64,000 nucleotides of DNA from LW23 sp041287705 (lineage in GTDB: Bacteria; Verrucomicrobiota; Verrucomicrobiia; Methylacidiphilales; UBA1321), in contig JBGGNE010000338.1 in assembly GCA_041287705.1 (NCBI GenBank), positions 8,538 to 72,537 on the forward strand, read 5' to 3'. Below, piece by piece: positions 27,349 to 35,991 of this stretch (positions within the stretch are counted from its first letter, which is position 1; the number at the start of each line of letters is the position of its first letter). The notes under the pieces were generated by a model. It saw only the letters and a list, made by a program, of their open reading frames with translations, was not told the DNA's origin and did no database searches. The translations under genes were made by a program, and so were the position numbers.

Positions 27349-27639
27349 ATGGGCATCTTTGGACTGGTTGTCGGGCGACCCAATCCAGATGCGCCAGCAT
27401 CCGCAAAGCCCCGGCTGCCTCAAGCTGCGGTGCTGCATCGCGAGCAATATCAGGTAACGAAGCAGACAGAGGCGATCGCGCAGTATGATGACATCATTGG
27501 CGCTTTTTTACGCCTCGCAAAACTGCCCCAGCAGAAGTGGACGGAGCACTCGCTGAGTCGTATCAAGGGTGCGGAAACGCCTGGCAATCGCGTCCTGCTC
27601 CAGGAAATCATACGCCGCCTGGGATTCAAGCTTCGCTGA
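27349..27639 (+). CDS. Small hypothetical protein, divergent from the AAA+ operon
   Basis: A 96-residue protein from the ATG at 27349 (MGIFGLVVGRPNPDAPAS); a TTG four codons upstream is less likely. The C-terminal 55 residues look like a genuine helical domain (IGAFLRLAKLPQQKWTEHSL, NRVLLQEIIRRLGFKLR). No motif is recognised. It starts 96 bp from the AAA+ gene in the opposite direction, and its last 14 bases overlap the 3' end of the amine oxidase gene. Whether it belongs to the defence-like operon is open. The small size keeps confidence moderate. Confidence 0.5.
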   Translation: MGIFGLVVGRPNPDAPASAKPRLPQAAVLHREQYQVTKQTEAIAQYDDIIGAFLRLAKLPQQKWTEHSLSRIKGAETPGNRVLLQEIIRRLGFKLR

Positions 27640-29065
27640 GATGAGTCTGCCGGCCCGCTGCTTCCGCAATACGGCGCGCCACTGCGGCACCGCTTTCCAG
27701 CGCGCCTTCCATCATTCCGCTAAAGCGGTAGCTGGTATGCTCGCCGGCAAAGTGAAGCGGGCCGATTCCCGCCTCCCATGCGTCGCCTATACGCGTTATC
27801 TGTCCGGGGGCGGGAAAGCTGTAGCCACCCATGGTGTGTGGATCGACCGGCCAGGCCATATAGCGGCCACGCAACCAGTTCTGGGTAAAGCCGGGGTAGA
27901 TGGCTTCCATCTCCCCATTCAGAAACTCCTTTCGCCTGGATTCTGCGATGTCAAGGCCAGCCCGGGTTGCTCCAGCGCTGCAAAAACCGACAAGACACGC
28001 AGGACCGTCGCCGACCGGCTGGTTGTCTGTCCCTTCCCAGGTAATGCTGATGGGACCGTTGCTGAGACTTTCCGGACTCTGCAGTTCCTTTTGCCAGAAC
28101 CGGGTTCGTACGGCAGCCAGGTATTTGGCGCTGGTACCCATCTGCGCGGACGAAAGGCGTTCGGGCAAATCAGGCTTAAAATGAAGGCGACTCCACAAGC
28201 CTGGAGGCAAAGTCAGGACGGCGAAGTCTCCTTCAAATATGTCGCCTTTCGCTGTCTTAACTCTGATCAGGCCCGCGTTGTTATCGCCCGCATCCACCTC
28301 TGTCACCAGAGTTTCCAGACGGATGCGCTCGGCCCCAATAGCCGTTGCCAGGCACGTAGCCAGCTGATCGTTTCCGCCCTGGCATCGATGTGATTCGGAT
28401 TCTGTCCAGTAGCGCTCTATTCCACCGCCTTTAATTTGCGCCAGGAGGCCGAGGTAGCTCATGCGCTCAGGTTCAACGCCGTACTCCACTGCAATGCTGG
28501 TGTACATGGTGCGCCTGGTAAATGAATCGGTGTCCAAAGCATGAACCCACTCGGCCATGGTACGGTGATCCAACTCAACAGCCCCGGAAGACAGCCATGG
28601 ACGCACCTCGTCGATTGCCCGTGCGTCGTTATTCAGTGTACTGAAAAAGTCATCAATCGTGCGCCAGAGACGGTTTTCCTTGAGGCTGGGTAGCCGCCGT
28701 CCATCAATAACGATCGGTGCGTCCGCACGAGGATCTTCCGTAACTGGAAGCATCGTGAGGCCGAAACGCCGGGCGTAGTGCCACCAGCGGGGATGGTTGG
28801 CCCCAATGAGTTCGCCGCCGCCCTCCACAATGCGGCCGGGCAGGAAATCGCGCAGCGTGACTACACGACCGCCGATACGATCGCGCGCCTCCAGCACGGT
28901 AATATCAAATCCGGCATGCAAGAGCTCAAACGCCGCCGTCAATCCCGCTAACCCGGCGCCTATCACCACAACCTTGCCCCTGGACTGAGATGTTATGCAC
29001 GAATAGGCAGGTGCAGGAGTGGCCGTGGCAGCTATAGTCTGTGCGCTGGCAATTCCGGTAATCAT
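27626..29065 (-). CDS. Flavin monoamine oxidase-like protein, probably exported
   Basis: A 479-residue protein with FAD-binding dinucleotide motif VVVIGAGLAGLTAAFELLHAG (residues about 32-52), RDRIGGRV, GGELIGANHPRW, and the C-terminal FAD contact GPLHFAGEHTS...GMMEGALESG typical of flavin amine oxidases. From the ATG at 29065 the protein begins MITGIASAQTIAAT, the end of a signal-peptide h-region and cleavage site. In-frame codons just upstream read LRRRCAFTALL, a likely twin-arginine signal, but the frame has no start codon before an in-frame TGA near 29116. The true 5' end is therefore uncertain (possible frameshift). It diverges from the PocR-AraC regulator across a region with a 24-base dyad. 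Substrate unknown (polyamine, aryl or amino-acid amines possible). Confidence 0.85.
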   Translation of the reverse strand: MITGIASAQTIAATATPAPAYSCITSQSRGKVVVIGAGLAGLTAAFELLHAGFDITVLEARDRIGGRVVTLRDFLPGRIVEGGGELIGANHPRWWHYARRFGLTMLPVTEDPRADAPIVIDGRRLPSLKENRLWRTIDDFFSTLNNDARAIDEVRPWLSSGAVELDHRTMAEWVHALDTDSFTRRTMYTSIAVEYGVEPERMSYLGLLAQIKGGGIERYWTESESHRCQGGNDQLATCLATAIGAERIRLETLVTEVDAGDNNAGLIRVKTAKGDIFEGDFAVLTLPPGLWSRLHFKPDLPERLSSAQMGTSAKYLAAVRTRFWQKELQSPESLSNGPISITWEGTDNQPVGDGPACLVGFCSAGATRAGLDIAESRRKEFLNGEMEAIYPGFTQNWLRGRYMAWPVDPHTMGGYSFPAPGQITRIGDAWEAGIGPLHFAGEHTSYRFSGMMEGALESGAAVARRIAEAAGRQTHLSEA

Positions 29066-29198
29066 GAGGAGAGCGGTAAAAGCACATCTTCGCCTGAGGT
29101 GGACAAGAGCTACTCAAAGTAAGCAAAGCAGAAGCAGCTCCACGCATCAATAACCTGTACATCTCTTCTTTCAGAAAATCTGGGCGATGCAGTTGGGA

Positions 29199-29222
29199 GA
29201 TTCCTTATCCGGGTAAGGAATC
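29199..29222. promoter_or_regulatory. 24-base dyad upstream of PocR-AraC regulator, likely operator
   Basis: The half-sites GATTCCTTATCC and, inverted, GATTCCTTACCC match at 11 of 12 positions with no spacer. The dyad lies 82 bp before the regulator start and 134 bp before the divergent amine oxidase start. There is no T-run beside it, so an operator is more likely than a terminator. AraC-type proteins usually bind direct repeats, so the binder could be another factor. Confidence 0.5.
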
Positions 29223-29303
29223 ATCCTACCCAGTATTGGCTGCTGCACGACTATTGCAGAACGGAGCATCATGATAGTCTGAGGCTTAAATCCTGGTTAC
29301 AAA

Positions 29304-30248
29304 ATGAAGACAAACAAAGATTTGGTTGCCCGGCTGGCCGATTCAGAGCTCTTTCGCGGATATCAGGAGTCCTACTCTACAGCCACGGGAATGCCGCTGA
29401 TCCTGCTTCCGCTCGAAAATGTAGACTTGTCCTTCAGCGAGAGCGCGCATCAAAACCCGTTTTGCCGTCTGATGACCAAAACCAGCCGGCTCTGCGCCGC
29501 CTGTCTTCAGATGCAGAATGATCTGCGGGAAAAAGCCTTCCGCGTGCCCGCCACCACCATGTGTGTTCATGGACTTTGCGAGGCGGCGGTGCCGGTCAGG
29601 AACGGCGAGGAGGTCATCGGCTTCTTCCAGACAGGCCAGGTTTTTCTAAAGACACCAAAAGAAGCCGAGATCGAACGGGTTCTCGAAAATGTTGCCTCGC
29701 TGGGGTTGGATATTCCTTCGAAAGCATTGAGGAAGACTTACCTCAGGACGCTGACTATTCCGCAAAAGCAATTTTCCGCGATGCTACAGATATTAGTCTA
29801 TTTCGCCGAAACCTTCTCTGGCAAATGCTCGCAGCTTCTTGTCGCGGAATCTTCATTCGTGCATCCTATCGCCGTTAAAGCCAAAGCTGTCATCCAACAG
29901 CGATACAAAGAAGATATCTCACTATCGTGGATCGCTAACCAGGTTCATGCCAGCCCGTTCCACCTGTGCAAGGTCTTCCGGGAGTTCGTTGGGATGACTT
30001 TTACCGATTATCTCTCAAGAACACGTATTGAGCATGCAAAAGAACTGCTGGTGAAGCGGAATCTGTCTGTTAGTGAGATAGCTTATGAAGTGGGATTTCG
30101 CTCGCTTACGCATTTCAATCGCTGCTTTAAAGCGATTGTGGGAAAGTCACCTACGCAGTACCGCAAACATATTCTCTTCTGTCGCCTTAACTTCTGTGCA
30201 GAATCGGTCGAAAAACAGTATGAGCGCCAGGATGTACTGCGCGTGTAA
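29304..30248 (+). CDS. PocR-domain AraC-family transcriptional regulator
   Basis: A 314-residue protein. Residues 8-175 form a PocR-type ligand-sensing domain with its characteristic cysteines (NPFCRLMTK, CAACLQ, TMCVHGLCE) and VIGFFQTGQVF. Two AraC helix-turn-helix units fill residues about 200-300 (ISLSWIANQVHASPFHLCKVFRE and LSVSEIAYEVGFRSLTHFNRCFKAIVGKSPTQYR). PocR domains are thought to sense small hydrocarbon-derived ligands; the cysteines could bind a metal or report redox state. It lies just 6 bp upstream of the PAS histidine kinase gene on the same strand, so the three signalling genes likely share a transcript. Target genes may include the divergent amine oxidase. Confidence 0.88.
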   Translation: MKTNKDLVARLADSELFRGYQESYSTATGMPLILLPLENVDLSFSESAHQNPFCRLMTKTSRLCAACLQMQNDLREKAFRVPATTMCVHGLCEAAVPVRNGEEVIGFFQTGQVFLKTPKEAEIERVLENVASLGLDIPSKALRKTYLRTLTIPQKQFSAMLQILVYFAETFSGKCSQLLVAESSFVHPIAVKAKAVIQQRYKEDISLSWIANQVHASPFHLCKVFREFVGMTFTDYLSRTRIEHAKELLVKRNLSVSEIAYEVGFRSLTHFNRCFKAIVGKSPTQYRKHILFCRLNFCAESVEKQYERQDVLRV

Positions 30249-30254
30249 GCGCCC

Positions 30255-31463
30255 ATGAACCAATCTTCTGACAACGCATCGTTTCTATCCTCCGTCCGTA
30301 CGGGAAATCTGGACGAAAAACTGCGTAACGCGTTGAAAGACATTATCGATATTAGAGCTGCACTGGATGAACATTCCATCGTGGCAGTAACCAATAGCCT
30401 GGGACAGATTACGTATGTTAACGATAAATTCTGTTCTATTTCCAAATATTCACGTGAAGAGCTTCTGAAGAAGGATCATCGGCTGATCAACTCCGGTTAT
30501 CATTCCAAAGAATTTTTCCGAGAGCTCTGGACTACGATTAAGCAAGGCAAGCCATGGCGGGATGAAATTCGCAATCGGGCGAAAGACGGCACCTATTATT
30601 GGGTAGACACGACAATCTACCCTGTACTTGATGACAACGGCAGACCGTCACAGTTTATTGCTCTCCGCAATGATATTACCAAAAGGAAAGAGCACGAAGA
30701 GCAGCTGAAAGCATTAACGGAGGAACTGTCCAAGAAAATTGCGGCCGATGCCGAGCTTGCCCAGGTAAGGTCCGCATTGATGGAAAGTGAAAAGGAACTC
30801 CTCCAGATCAGCGAACGGGAAAAGCAACGCATCGGGGCTGATCTGCATGACAATCTCGGGCAGCAACTGACGGCGGTTGAGCTACTGTGCCACTCACTTC
30901 GTGAAGACCTTCGCAGCATGCCGGCACTGGAAACGCGGATGGGCAAGATATGTCAGTATCTGCGGGAATCCGTGGTTCAGACGCGCCAGCTTGCCCGTGG
31001 TCTCATGCCTGTTTCGTTCGACGAAGAAGGACTTGCCGAAAGCCTGGAGCTTATGCTCTCCCGCATGGGAAGCCGCGGGGTGGAATGCGTATTTCTTTGC
31101 AGCGTGGCGGTAAGCATTAAAGAGCTGGCGGTGGCAAGCCATCTCTATCACATAGTTCAGGAGGGCGTGAACAATGCCCTTAAACATGCCAGTCCGCGCC
31201 GCGTAACCGTTACCCTTACCCAGGATGCCCATGCAACCTCCGTTATGGTACAGGACGATGGAGCAGGGTTCTCCGTTAGCGTGCCAAATAAGCTAGGCAT
31301 TGGCTTGCAAATCATGCGTCACCGGGCAAACGTGATAGGAGCCGCATTCGACATTCACTCTATCCCCAGGATGGGTACCCTTATTACATGCACGCTGGTG
31401 CATAAAGCTGAAAATGGCACGAAAACGAAATCAGCCAGACGGCGGAGCAAAAACAGTGCCTGA
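30255..31463 (+). CDS. PAS-domain sensor histidine kinase, NarL-type partner
   Basis: A 402-residue soluble kinase with no membrane segment. A PAS domain fills about residues 30-145 (SIVAVTNSLGQITYVNDKFC, ending FIALRNDITKRKEHEEQ, the usual PAC-type end), followed by a coiled-coil linker. A HisKA_3 dimerisation box follows (EREKQRIGADLHDNLGQQLT; phosphoacceptor His near residue 198), and then an HATPase with N-box VQEGVNNALKHA and G-box VQDDGAGFS. This pairs it with the NarL/FixJ response regulator whose gene overlaps its 3' end by 50 bp. The cytosolic PAS may sense redox, oxygen or a metabolite; no haem-binding His is evident. Confidence 0.92.
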   Translation: MNQSSDNASFLSSVRTGNLDEKLRNALKDIIDIRAALDEHSIVAVTNSLGQITYVNDKFCSISKYSREELLKKDHRLINSGYHSKEFFRELWTTIKQGKPWRDEIRNRAKDGTYYWVDTTIYPVLDDNGRPSQFIALRNDITKRKEHEEQLKALTEELSKKIAADAELAQVRSALMESEKELLQISEREKQRIGADLHDNLGQQLTAVELLCHSLREDLRSMPALETRMGKICQYLRESVVQTRQLARGLMPVSFDEEGLAESLELMLSRMGSRGVECVFLCSVAVSIKELAVASHLYHIVQEGVNNALKHASPRRVTVTLTQDAHATSVMVQDDGAGFSVSVPNKLGIGLQIMRHRANVIGAAFDIHSIPRMGTLITCTLVHKAENGTKTKSARRRSKNSA

Positions 31464-32133
31464 CGCCACATTGCCACGGAAAAAGAGCCTTCTTGTTGTT
31501 GATGATCATCCGTTGATGCGATCGGGCCTTGCCCAGCTCATTAATTCGCAGCCGGACATGGTGGTAATGGGAGAGGCGGGCAATCCCGGCGAGGCCCTTA
31601 CGCTGCTTTCCCTTTCGCTGCCGGATCTGCTGCTCACGGACCTCACGATGCCGGGGCGGTCCGGAACTGAGTTTATCAAGGATCTCTCGGCCTCGTACCC
31701 TGATCTGCCCATTCTCGTGATCTCCATGCACGACGAAACCGTCTATGCCGAAAGATGTCTGCGCGCGGGAGCCCGCGGTTACATCATGAAAGAAGCCGGC
31801 AGCGAAAAACTCCTTACGGCCGTGCGATGCGTGCTTAACGGCGAAACGTATGTAAGCGCTGCCATGTCAGAGCGCATCCTGCGAAATCTTTCCTCGCGCA
31901 AACCAAGAGGATCGCACTCTCCCATACAAAAGCTGAGCGACAGAGAATTCGAAGTTTTCCAGCTCATAGGCGTGGGCAAGAGCACTCGCGACATCGCCGG
32001 CCAGTTGAACCTGAGTCCAAAAACGGTCGATGTTCACCGGGCGCATATCAGGGAAAAGCTGGAGCTGGGCGACATCACGGCCCTTGTGCGCTATGCCGTG
32101 CGCTGGATGGAGGTCCAAAATCCCGGCTCCTGA
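31414..32133 (+). CDS. NarL/FixJ-family response regulator
   Basis: A 239-residue protein. The receiver domain (residues about 24-145) has acidic DD in LLVVDDHPLMRSGL, phospho-acceptor Asp in LLLTDLTMPGRSG, the Ser/Thr switch in ILVISMHDE, and the conserved Lys in GYIMKEAGS. A LuxR-type HTH follows (LSDREFEVFQLIGVGKSTRDIAGQLNLSPKTVDVHR). The start chosen lies inside the end of the kinase gene (50 bp overlap). It is likely phosphorylated by that kinase and may control the downstream stress genes. Confidence 0.93.
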   Translation: MARKRNQPDGGAKTVPDATLPRKKSLLVVDDHPLMRSGLAQLINSQPDMVVMGEAGNPGEALTLLSLSLPDLLLTDLTMPGRSGTEFIKDLSASYPDLPILVISMHDETVYAERCLRAGARGYIMKEAGSEKLLTAVRCVLNGETYVSAAMSERILRNLSSRKPRGSHSPIQKLSDREFEVFQLIGVGKSTRDIAGQLNLSPKTVDVHRAHIREKLELGDITALVRYAVRWMEVQNPGS

Positions 32134-32229
32134 TTCTGCCTGCCCGGAATTTCGAGTAGGGATTTCCCTTATCGAACCAGTGGATATTGTCTTATTTTCA
32201 ATTATACAATATGGGAATAGACTCCGCTC

Positions 32230-32694
32230 ATGAATATAGGCCGGCATTCTTCACCCTTCGCGACAGAAGATGAACTTCTTGAAGCCGTTGTAGTCTATGA
32301 GGATGCTTCGGCGGCAGAACGGGCCTTGTCCACTCTTAAGCACCTTACTCTGGGACTTGGGGATGCAGCAGCGGCTTTCCGTCCCCGTCTCTGCAGATTT
32401 GATGTCGTCGACAGGAATTTGCTTGCTGAAACAGACACGGGCGATGCCACAGCACCCAGGCTGGTCTTCATTTGCTCGAACGGTAACCAGCCCCTGCCGG
32501 AGAAAGTAAAGACATGGATCTCGGGGACACTGGCAAAAAACACCCATCTGCTGCTAGCGGTCGTGGCGCTGATCGGGGCCGACAGCGATTCTGTATATGG
32601 AGAACAGGAAATTAAGTACCTCGAAAAGTTGGCTCTGGAGTCCGGCTTTCACTTTTTTACGCCATATCTTACGGACGAGCGGGTCGCAGCTTAG
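32230..32694 (+). CDS. Conserved-type hypothetical protein in the signalling and stress block
   Basis: A 154-residue protein with no signal peptide or membrane segment. The pattern (WRFDVV-like RFDVVDRNLLAE, then RLVFICSNGNQPLPEKVKTWISGTL, then LLAVVALIG) suggests an alternating alpha/beta flavodoxin-like or Rossmann-like fold. I recall similar short hypothetical proteins from other Verrucomicrobia but cannot name the family. It follows the response regulator by 96 bp, with an AT-rich stretch (TATACAATATGG) that may be its own promoter. Confidence 0.65.
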   Translation: MNIGRHSSPFATEDELLEAVVVYEDASAAERALSTLKHLTLGLGDAAAAFRPRLCRFDVVDRNLLAETDTGDATAPRLVFICSNGNQPLPEKVKTWISGTLAKNTHLLLAVVALIGADSDSVYGEQEIKYLEKLALESGFHFFTPYLTDERVAA

Positions 32695-32708
32695 GCACCC
32701 TTGTCCCT

Positions 32709-32783
32709 TCATATAGGAAGCGCGTAACGAATACCTAGTTTTAATTCATCGGTAAAGTCCGTAGGGATTAAAATAGTGCTGAT
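32709..32783 (-). pseudogene. Truncated universal-stress-protein remnant, inverted to the intact gene
   Basis: The minus strand here reads STILIPTDFTDELKLGIRYA and then LPI and a stop. It is clearly similar to the N-terminus of the intact stress protein at 33192-33749 (SSILIPVDFTEESMRAFTYA). The frame stops at 32709, and sequence beyond it belongs to the end of the opposite-strand gene at 32230-32694, so the remaining 100-odd residues are gone. Upstream of the match the frame extends but has no family resemblance. I read it as a decayed, inverted paralogue. The nucleotide divergence suggests an old event. Confidence 0.6.
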
Positions 32784-33191
32784 CCCGTGGTCAGGGGCCT
32801 GATACTCGGTTCTGACATGTTCTCTAAGGGTAACGTCACTGGCAGGCATAGTGGTAAAAAGGGAACAGGTTGGTGAGCCATTAGCAATCGGACCTGTTCT
32901 GAGCTGGGGCGAGCTGGGGCGAAATGCTGAATTGCTTTTGCAGTGGAAAAAGTGTGGCATCTGTTAAGGCTTCTTAAAGCAAGCTTCATTTAAGGACGGT
33001 TCACTCCACATATTATTAAAAGCACACCTTTGTGTGTCATTTTGAGAATGGATTGCTTTATGCAAACCAACATCATCAACAAAATATGATGATAAATGGA
33101 CAAGAAATGAGAAGAAGCCCCAGCACAAGAATTGTGTAGATTAAGCCAAAATGTGGAGAGTAATCGCCCGTAGCTATGGAAGGTTGTTAGC
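32784..33191. other. Intergenic stretch, no gene seen
   Basis: AT-richer than the surroundings. It contains a ten-base tandem duplication (GAGCTGGGGC twice at 32901-32920) and no convincing coding frame. The promoter of the universal stress protein gene is presumably near 33100-33190, but I cannot assign hexamers with confidence. Confidence 0.5.
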
Positions 33192-33749
33192 ATGAACTTT
33201 ACATTCTTCTCCCAGCCTGCGGCAGAAAAAGAAAGTACAGCACCGGCCATCACATCCAGTTCCGGGGTCAGCAATTCCAGAACCCCTCAGGATTCATTGT
33301 TACGCACTGAAGTCAGCCCAAAGAAATATAGTTCAATCCTGATCCCCGTAGACTTTACGGAAGAATCGATGAGAGCATTCACCTATGCCATGCCGCTCAT
33401 TGAAAAGTTTTCCTCGAAAGTCATTCTTCTGCATGTAATCGATCCCAGGCTTTACGCGCCTGAGCTTCCCTATGATTCCGTTCAGGATCTCCTGCCAATA
33501 GAAGATGCCAGGCAATCCCTGCGGGCAACTGCGGAGACCATGCTTAAGCCGGAGCAGTTGGAGAAGACCCTGGTGATTGTAGGCCGACCGTTTAGCGCCA
33601 TTGTGGATGTTGCCGAAAGACAGCACGTCGATCTTATTATCCTTACCTCGCACTGCGATACGGGCTGGAACCACTTCTTCTTCGGCAGCCAGGCGGAAAC
33701 CATCACCCGGTACGCCCCTTGCCCCGTGCTCATCGTGCCCAAGATGTAG
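33192..33749 (+). CDS. Universal stress protein (UspA family)
   Basis: A 185-residue protein. After a 40-residue N-terminal extension it has a UspA domain: SSILIPVDFTEESMRAFTYA, VILLHVIDPR, and a nucleotide-binding C-terminal part. The ATP-type motif is degenerate: GRPFSAIVDVAERQHVDLIILTSH then FGSQAETITRYAPCPVLIVP (G-S-x-x-E instead of G-S-V/T). UspA proteins are induced in starvation and stress. Its place next to HPF-like and PEP carboxykinase genes fits a carbon-starvation response. Confidence 0.9.
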   Translation: MNFTFFSQPAAEKESTAPAITSSSGVSNSRTPQDSLLRTEVSPKKYSSILIPVDFTEESMRAFTYAMPLIEKFSSKVILLHVIDPRLYAPELPYDSVQDLLPIEDARQSLRATAETMLKPEQLEKTLVIVGRPFSAIVDVAERQHVDLIILTSHCDTGWNHFFFGSQAETITRYAPCPVLIVPKM

Positions 33750-33946
33750 CGCTGGCCGGCCGGGAGGATACGCAAAATGGTCAATCTATGACAACAGGTG
33801 GAGAGAATCTGCCTTGGAACTCCGCTACTCTTCAATTGCAGACGTGCAAGCTCTTGATCCGGCTGTCTGCGAAAGGCGGCAGCCGGTTGACAGGCCTCGA
33901 ACATCAGAGGCGAATTCCTCACCTGCTGAGTATTTAACCGAGAATT

Positions 33947-34276
33947 ATGAATATTGTGGCCAACACTTCCAGTGCATTCGCAGAGCCAGCCGATCTGATA
34001 CTATATGTCGAAACTACCATTAGCGATACTCTGGGACGGCTGACTCGTCAATTCGTCAGCCTGGATATGTATCTGCACCGTGCGCAAATAGTAAACGGTA
34101 AAGGCAGGGACAACCGATGTCTGATTGAAGTCTGCATGATGCATCACCATACCATTGCGGTAATGGAAGAGGCGGAAACCCTCGGAAAGGCAATCAAGGG
34201 TGCCGTGGAACGCCTCAAAATAGCGGCGGAACGCATCATGGTTCCCGTTACTGTAGAACCGATACTATTATCATAA
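33947..34276 (+). CDS. HPF/RaiA-like ribosome hibernation factor family protein
   Basis: A 109-residue protein. The central part, GKGRDNRCLIEVCM followed by TIAVMEEAETLGKAIKGAVERLK, matches the second half of the S30AE/HPF fold (basic loop, beta strand, then amphipathic helix). Such proteins bind the 30S subunit and help silence ribosomes in stationary phase. It is short, as the HPF-short or YfiA forms are, and the first helix-strand part is less typical. It lies between the universal stress protein and PEP carboxykinase genes on the same strand. Confidence 0.72.
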   Translation: MNIVANTSSAFAEPADLILYVETTISDTLGRLTRQFVSLDMYLHRAQIVNGKGRDNRCLIEVCMMHHHTIAVMEEAETLGKAIKGAVERLKIAAERIMVPVTVEPILLS

Positions 34277-34371
34277 AATGAAATAGTGCGCATCCCTTTC
34301 ACAAGCAACTGACTCAGCATTCAATGCAAAGCGGAAGACAGCTTCCCATTCGGATCTGTATCTACACCACC

Positions 34372-35970
34372 ATGAACACAAAATCCGCAATCTTCGATCT
34401 TACCGGGTATGGACTCAATATCACCGAAGTCCATTACAATCTCTCCCCCAGTGTTCTTTACGAACATGCTATCCGCTATGAAAAAGATGCAAGCATTGCT
34501 GAAAATGGCGCGCTGGTTGCCTACTCTGGAGCAAAAACTGGCCGCTCACCCAGGGACAAGCGAGTTGTTGATCATCCGGCCTCCACGGAGGACGTCTGGT
34601 GGGGACCCGTCAACATTCCCTGCGACAAGCACACGTTTCAGGTCAATCGCCAGCGCGCGATCGACTATCTTAACACGCGTGATCGGCTGTACTGTTTCGA
34701 TGGATTCGCCGGATGGGATCCCCGCTTCCGGATCAAGGTGCGCGTTATCTGTTCGCGGCCGTACCACGCCCTGTTCATGCATACAATGCTCATTCGCCCC
34801 ACGAAGGAAGAGCTGGCAAACTTTGGGCAGCCTGACTTCGTCATTATCAACGCGGGGGCGTTTCCGGCAAACCGGCTGACCACCGGCATGGATTCCGCCA
34901 CAAGCATCGACCTTAACATTGAGTCCAAAGAACTCGTCATCCTGGGCACCGAATACGCCGGCGAAATGAAGAAAGGCGTCTTCACTATCGTTAACTACCT
35001 GGCCCCGAAGCGTGGAGTACTCTCCATGCATTGCTCCGCAACTGCGGACAAGATCACCGGAATTTCCTCCCTGCTGTTTGGCCTCAGCGGCACGGGCAAG
35101 ACAACGCTTTCGGCTGATCCCAAGCGCCATCTCATTGGCGATGACGAGCATTGCTGGAGTGATGACGGCATATTCAACATTGAAGGCGGCTGCTACGCCA
35201 AGGCGATCAATCTTACCCCGGAGAGCGAGCCCGATATTTTTCAGGCACTGCGCTTCGGCGCAGTTCTTGAGAATGTAGTGCTGGATGAGGATCACGAGGT
35301 GGATTTCACCGACACCACCATAACCCAGAATACCCGCGGAGCCTATCCGATCGAGTTCATCCAGAATGCCAGGATCCCCTGCGTTGCCGGGCATCCCGAC
35401 GACGTGATATTCCTTACATGCGACGCCTTCGGCGTTCTGCCGCCGCTGGCCTCGCTCTCGCCCGCTCACGCCATGTACCACTTTATCAGCGGGTACACCG
35501 CAAAGGTGGCTGGAACCGAAATGGGCGTTACAGAGCCCCAGGCGACATTCTCGCCGTGCTTTGGCGGCCCGTTTCTCGTGTGGCACCCCAGCAAATACGC
35601 CGAGCTCCTTGCTGAGAAAATGCTGAAGCACAATTCGCGAGTCTGGCTGGTTAATACAGGATGGAACGGCGGCGGTGCCGGAGTCGGCAAGCGCATCAGC
35701 CTCCGCAATACGCGGGCCATAATCGACGCGATACACAGCGGCGCACTCTCGACCGCCGCAAGGGAAGAAGATCCGGTCTTCGGCTTCGATATCATTACTG
35801 AGGTTCCCGGCGTTCCTTCGGAGATCCTGCGTCCTCGCGAAAGCTGGGCGGACGGATCGGCATACGACGCAAGTGCCAGGAAACTGGCAGCCCTGTTTAC
35901 CAAAAACTTCGAGAAGTATGCCTCGCAGGTTGAGCCCCATTTAGAACGGATTGTGGTTGAACAAATATGA
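34372..35970 (+). CDS. pckA: Phosphoenolpyruvate carboxykinase (ATP)
   Basis: A 532-residue protein from MNTKSAIFDLTGYGL, chosen over the ATG 48 bp upstream because residues before it are not typical. It converts oxaloacetate and ATP to PEP, CO2 and ADP, the first step of gluconeogenesis. Family motifs are plain: SGAKTGRSPRDKR, the kinase-1a loop GLSGTGKTTLSADP (near residue 243), the metal-binding GDDEHCWSDDGIFNIEGGCYAK, and the adenine-binding RGAYPIEFIQNARIP. Length matches the family. In the context of stress and starvation genes, it likely supports growth on acids or amino acids when sugars are scarce. Confidence 0.97.
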   Translation: MNTKSAIFDLTGYGLNITEVHYNLSPSVLYEHAIRYEKDASIAENGALVAYSGAKTGRSPRDKRVVDHPASTEDVWWGPVNIPCDKHTFQVNRQRAIDYLNTRDRLYCFDGFAGWDPRFRIKVRVICSRPYHALFMHTMLIRPTKEELANFGQPDFVIINAGAFPANRLTTGMDSATSIDLNIESKELVILGTEYAGEMKKGVFTIVNYLAPKRGVLSMHCSATADKITGISSLLFGLSGTGKTTLSADPKRHLIGDDEHCWSDDGIFNIEGGCYAKAINLTPESEPDIFQALRFGAVLENVVLDEDHEVDFTDTTITQNTRGAYPIEFIQNARIPCVAGHPDDVIFLTCDAFGVLPPLASLSPAHAMYHFISGYTAKVAGTEMGVTEPQATFSPCFGGPFLVWHPSKYAELLAEKMLKHNSRVWLVNTGWNGGGAGVGKRISLRNTRAIIDAIHSGALSTAAREEDPVFGFDIITEVPGVPSEILRPRESWADGSAYDASARKLAALFTKNFEKYASQVEPHLERIVVEQI

Positions 35971-35991
35971 TATTGCAGCGAAGTTACTCAT

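Noticed and set aside
32901..32920. Ten-base tandem duplication
   Set aside because: Only two units; likely a slippage event and no sign of a functional repeat or CRISPR array.
34546..35940. Long minus-strand open frame (about 460 codons) across the PEP carboxykinase gene
   Set aside because: It lies wholly antisense to a clear PckA with catalytic motifs; no family resemblance.
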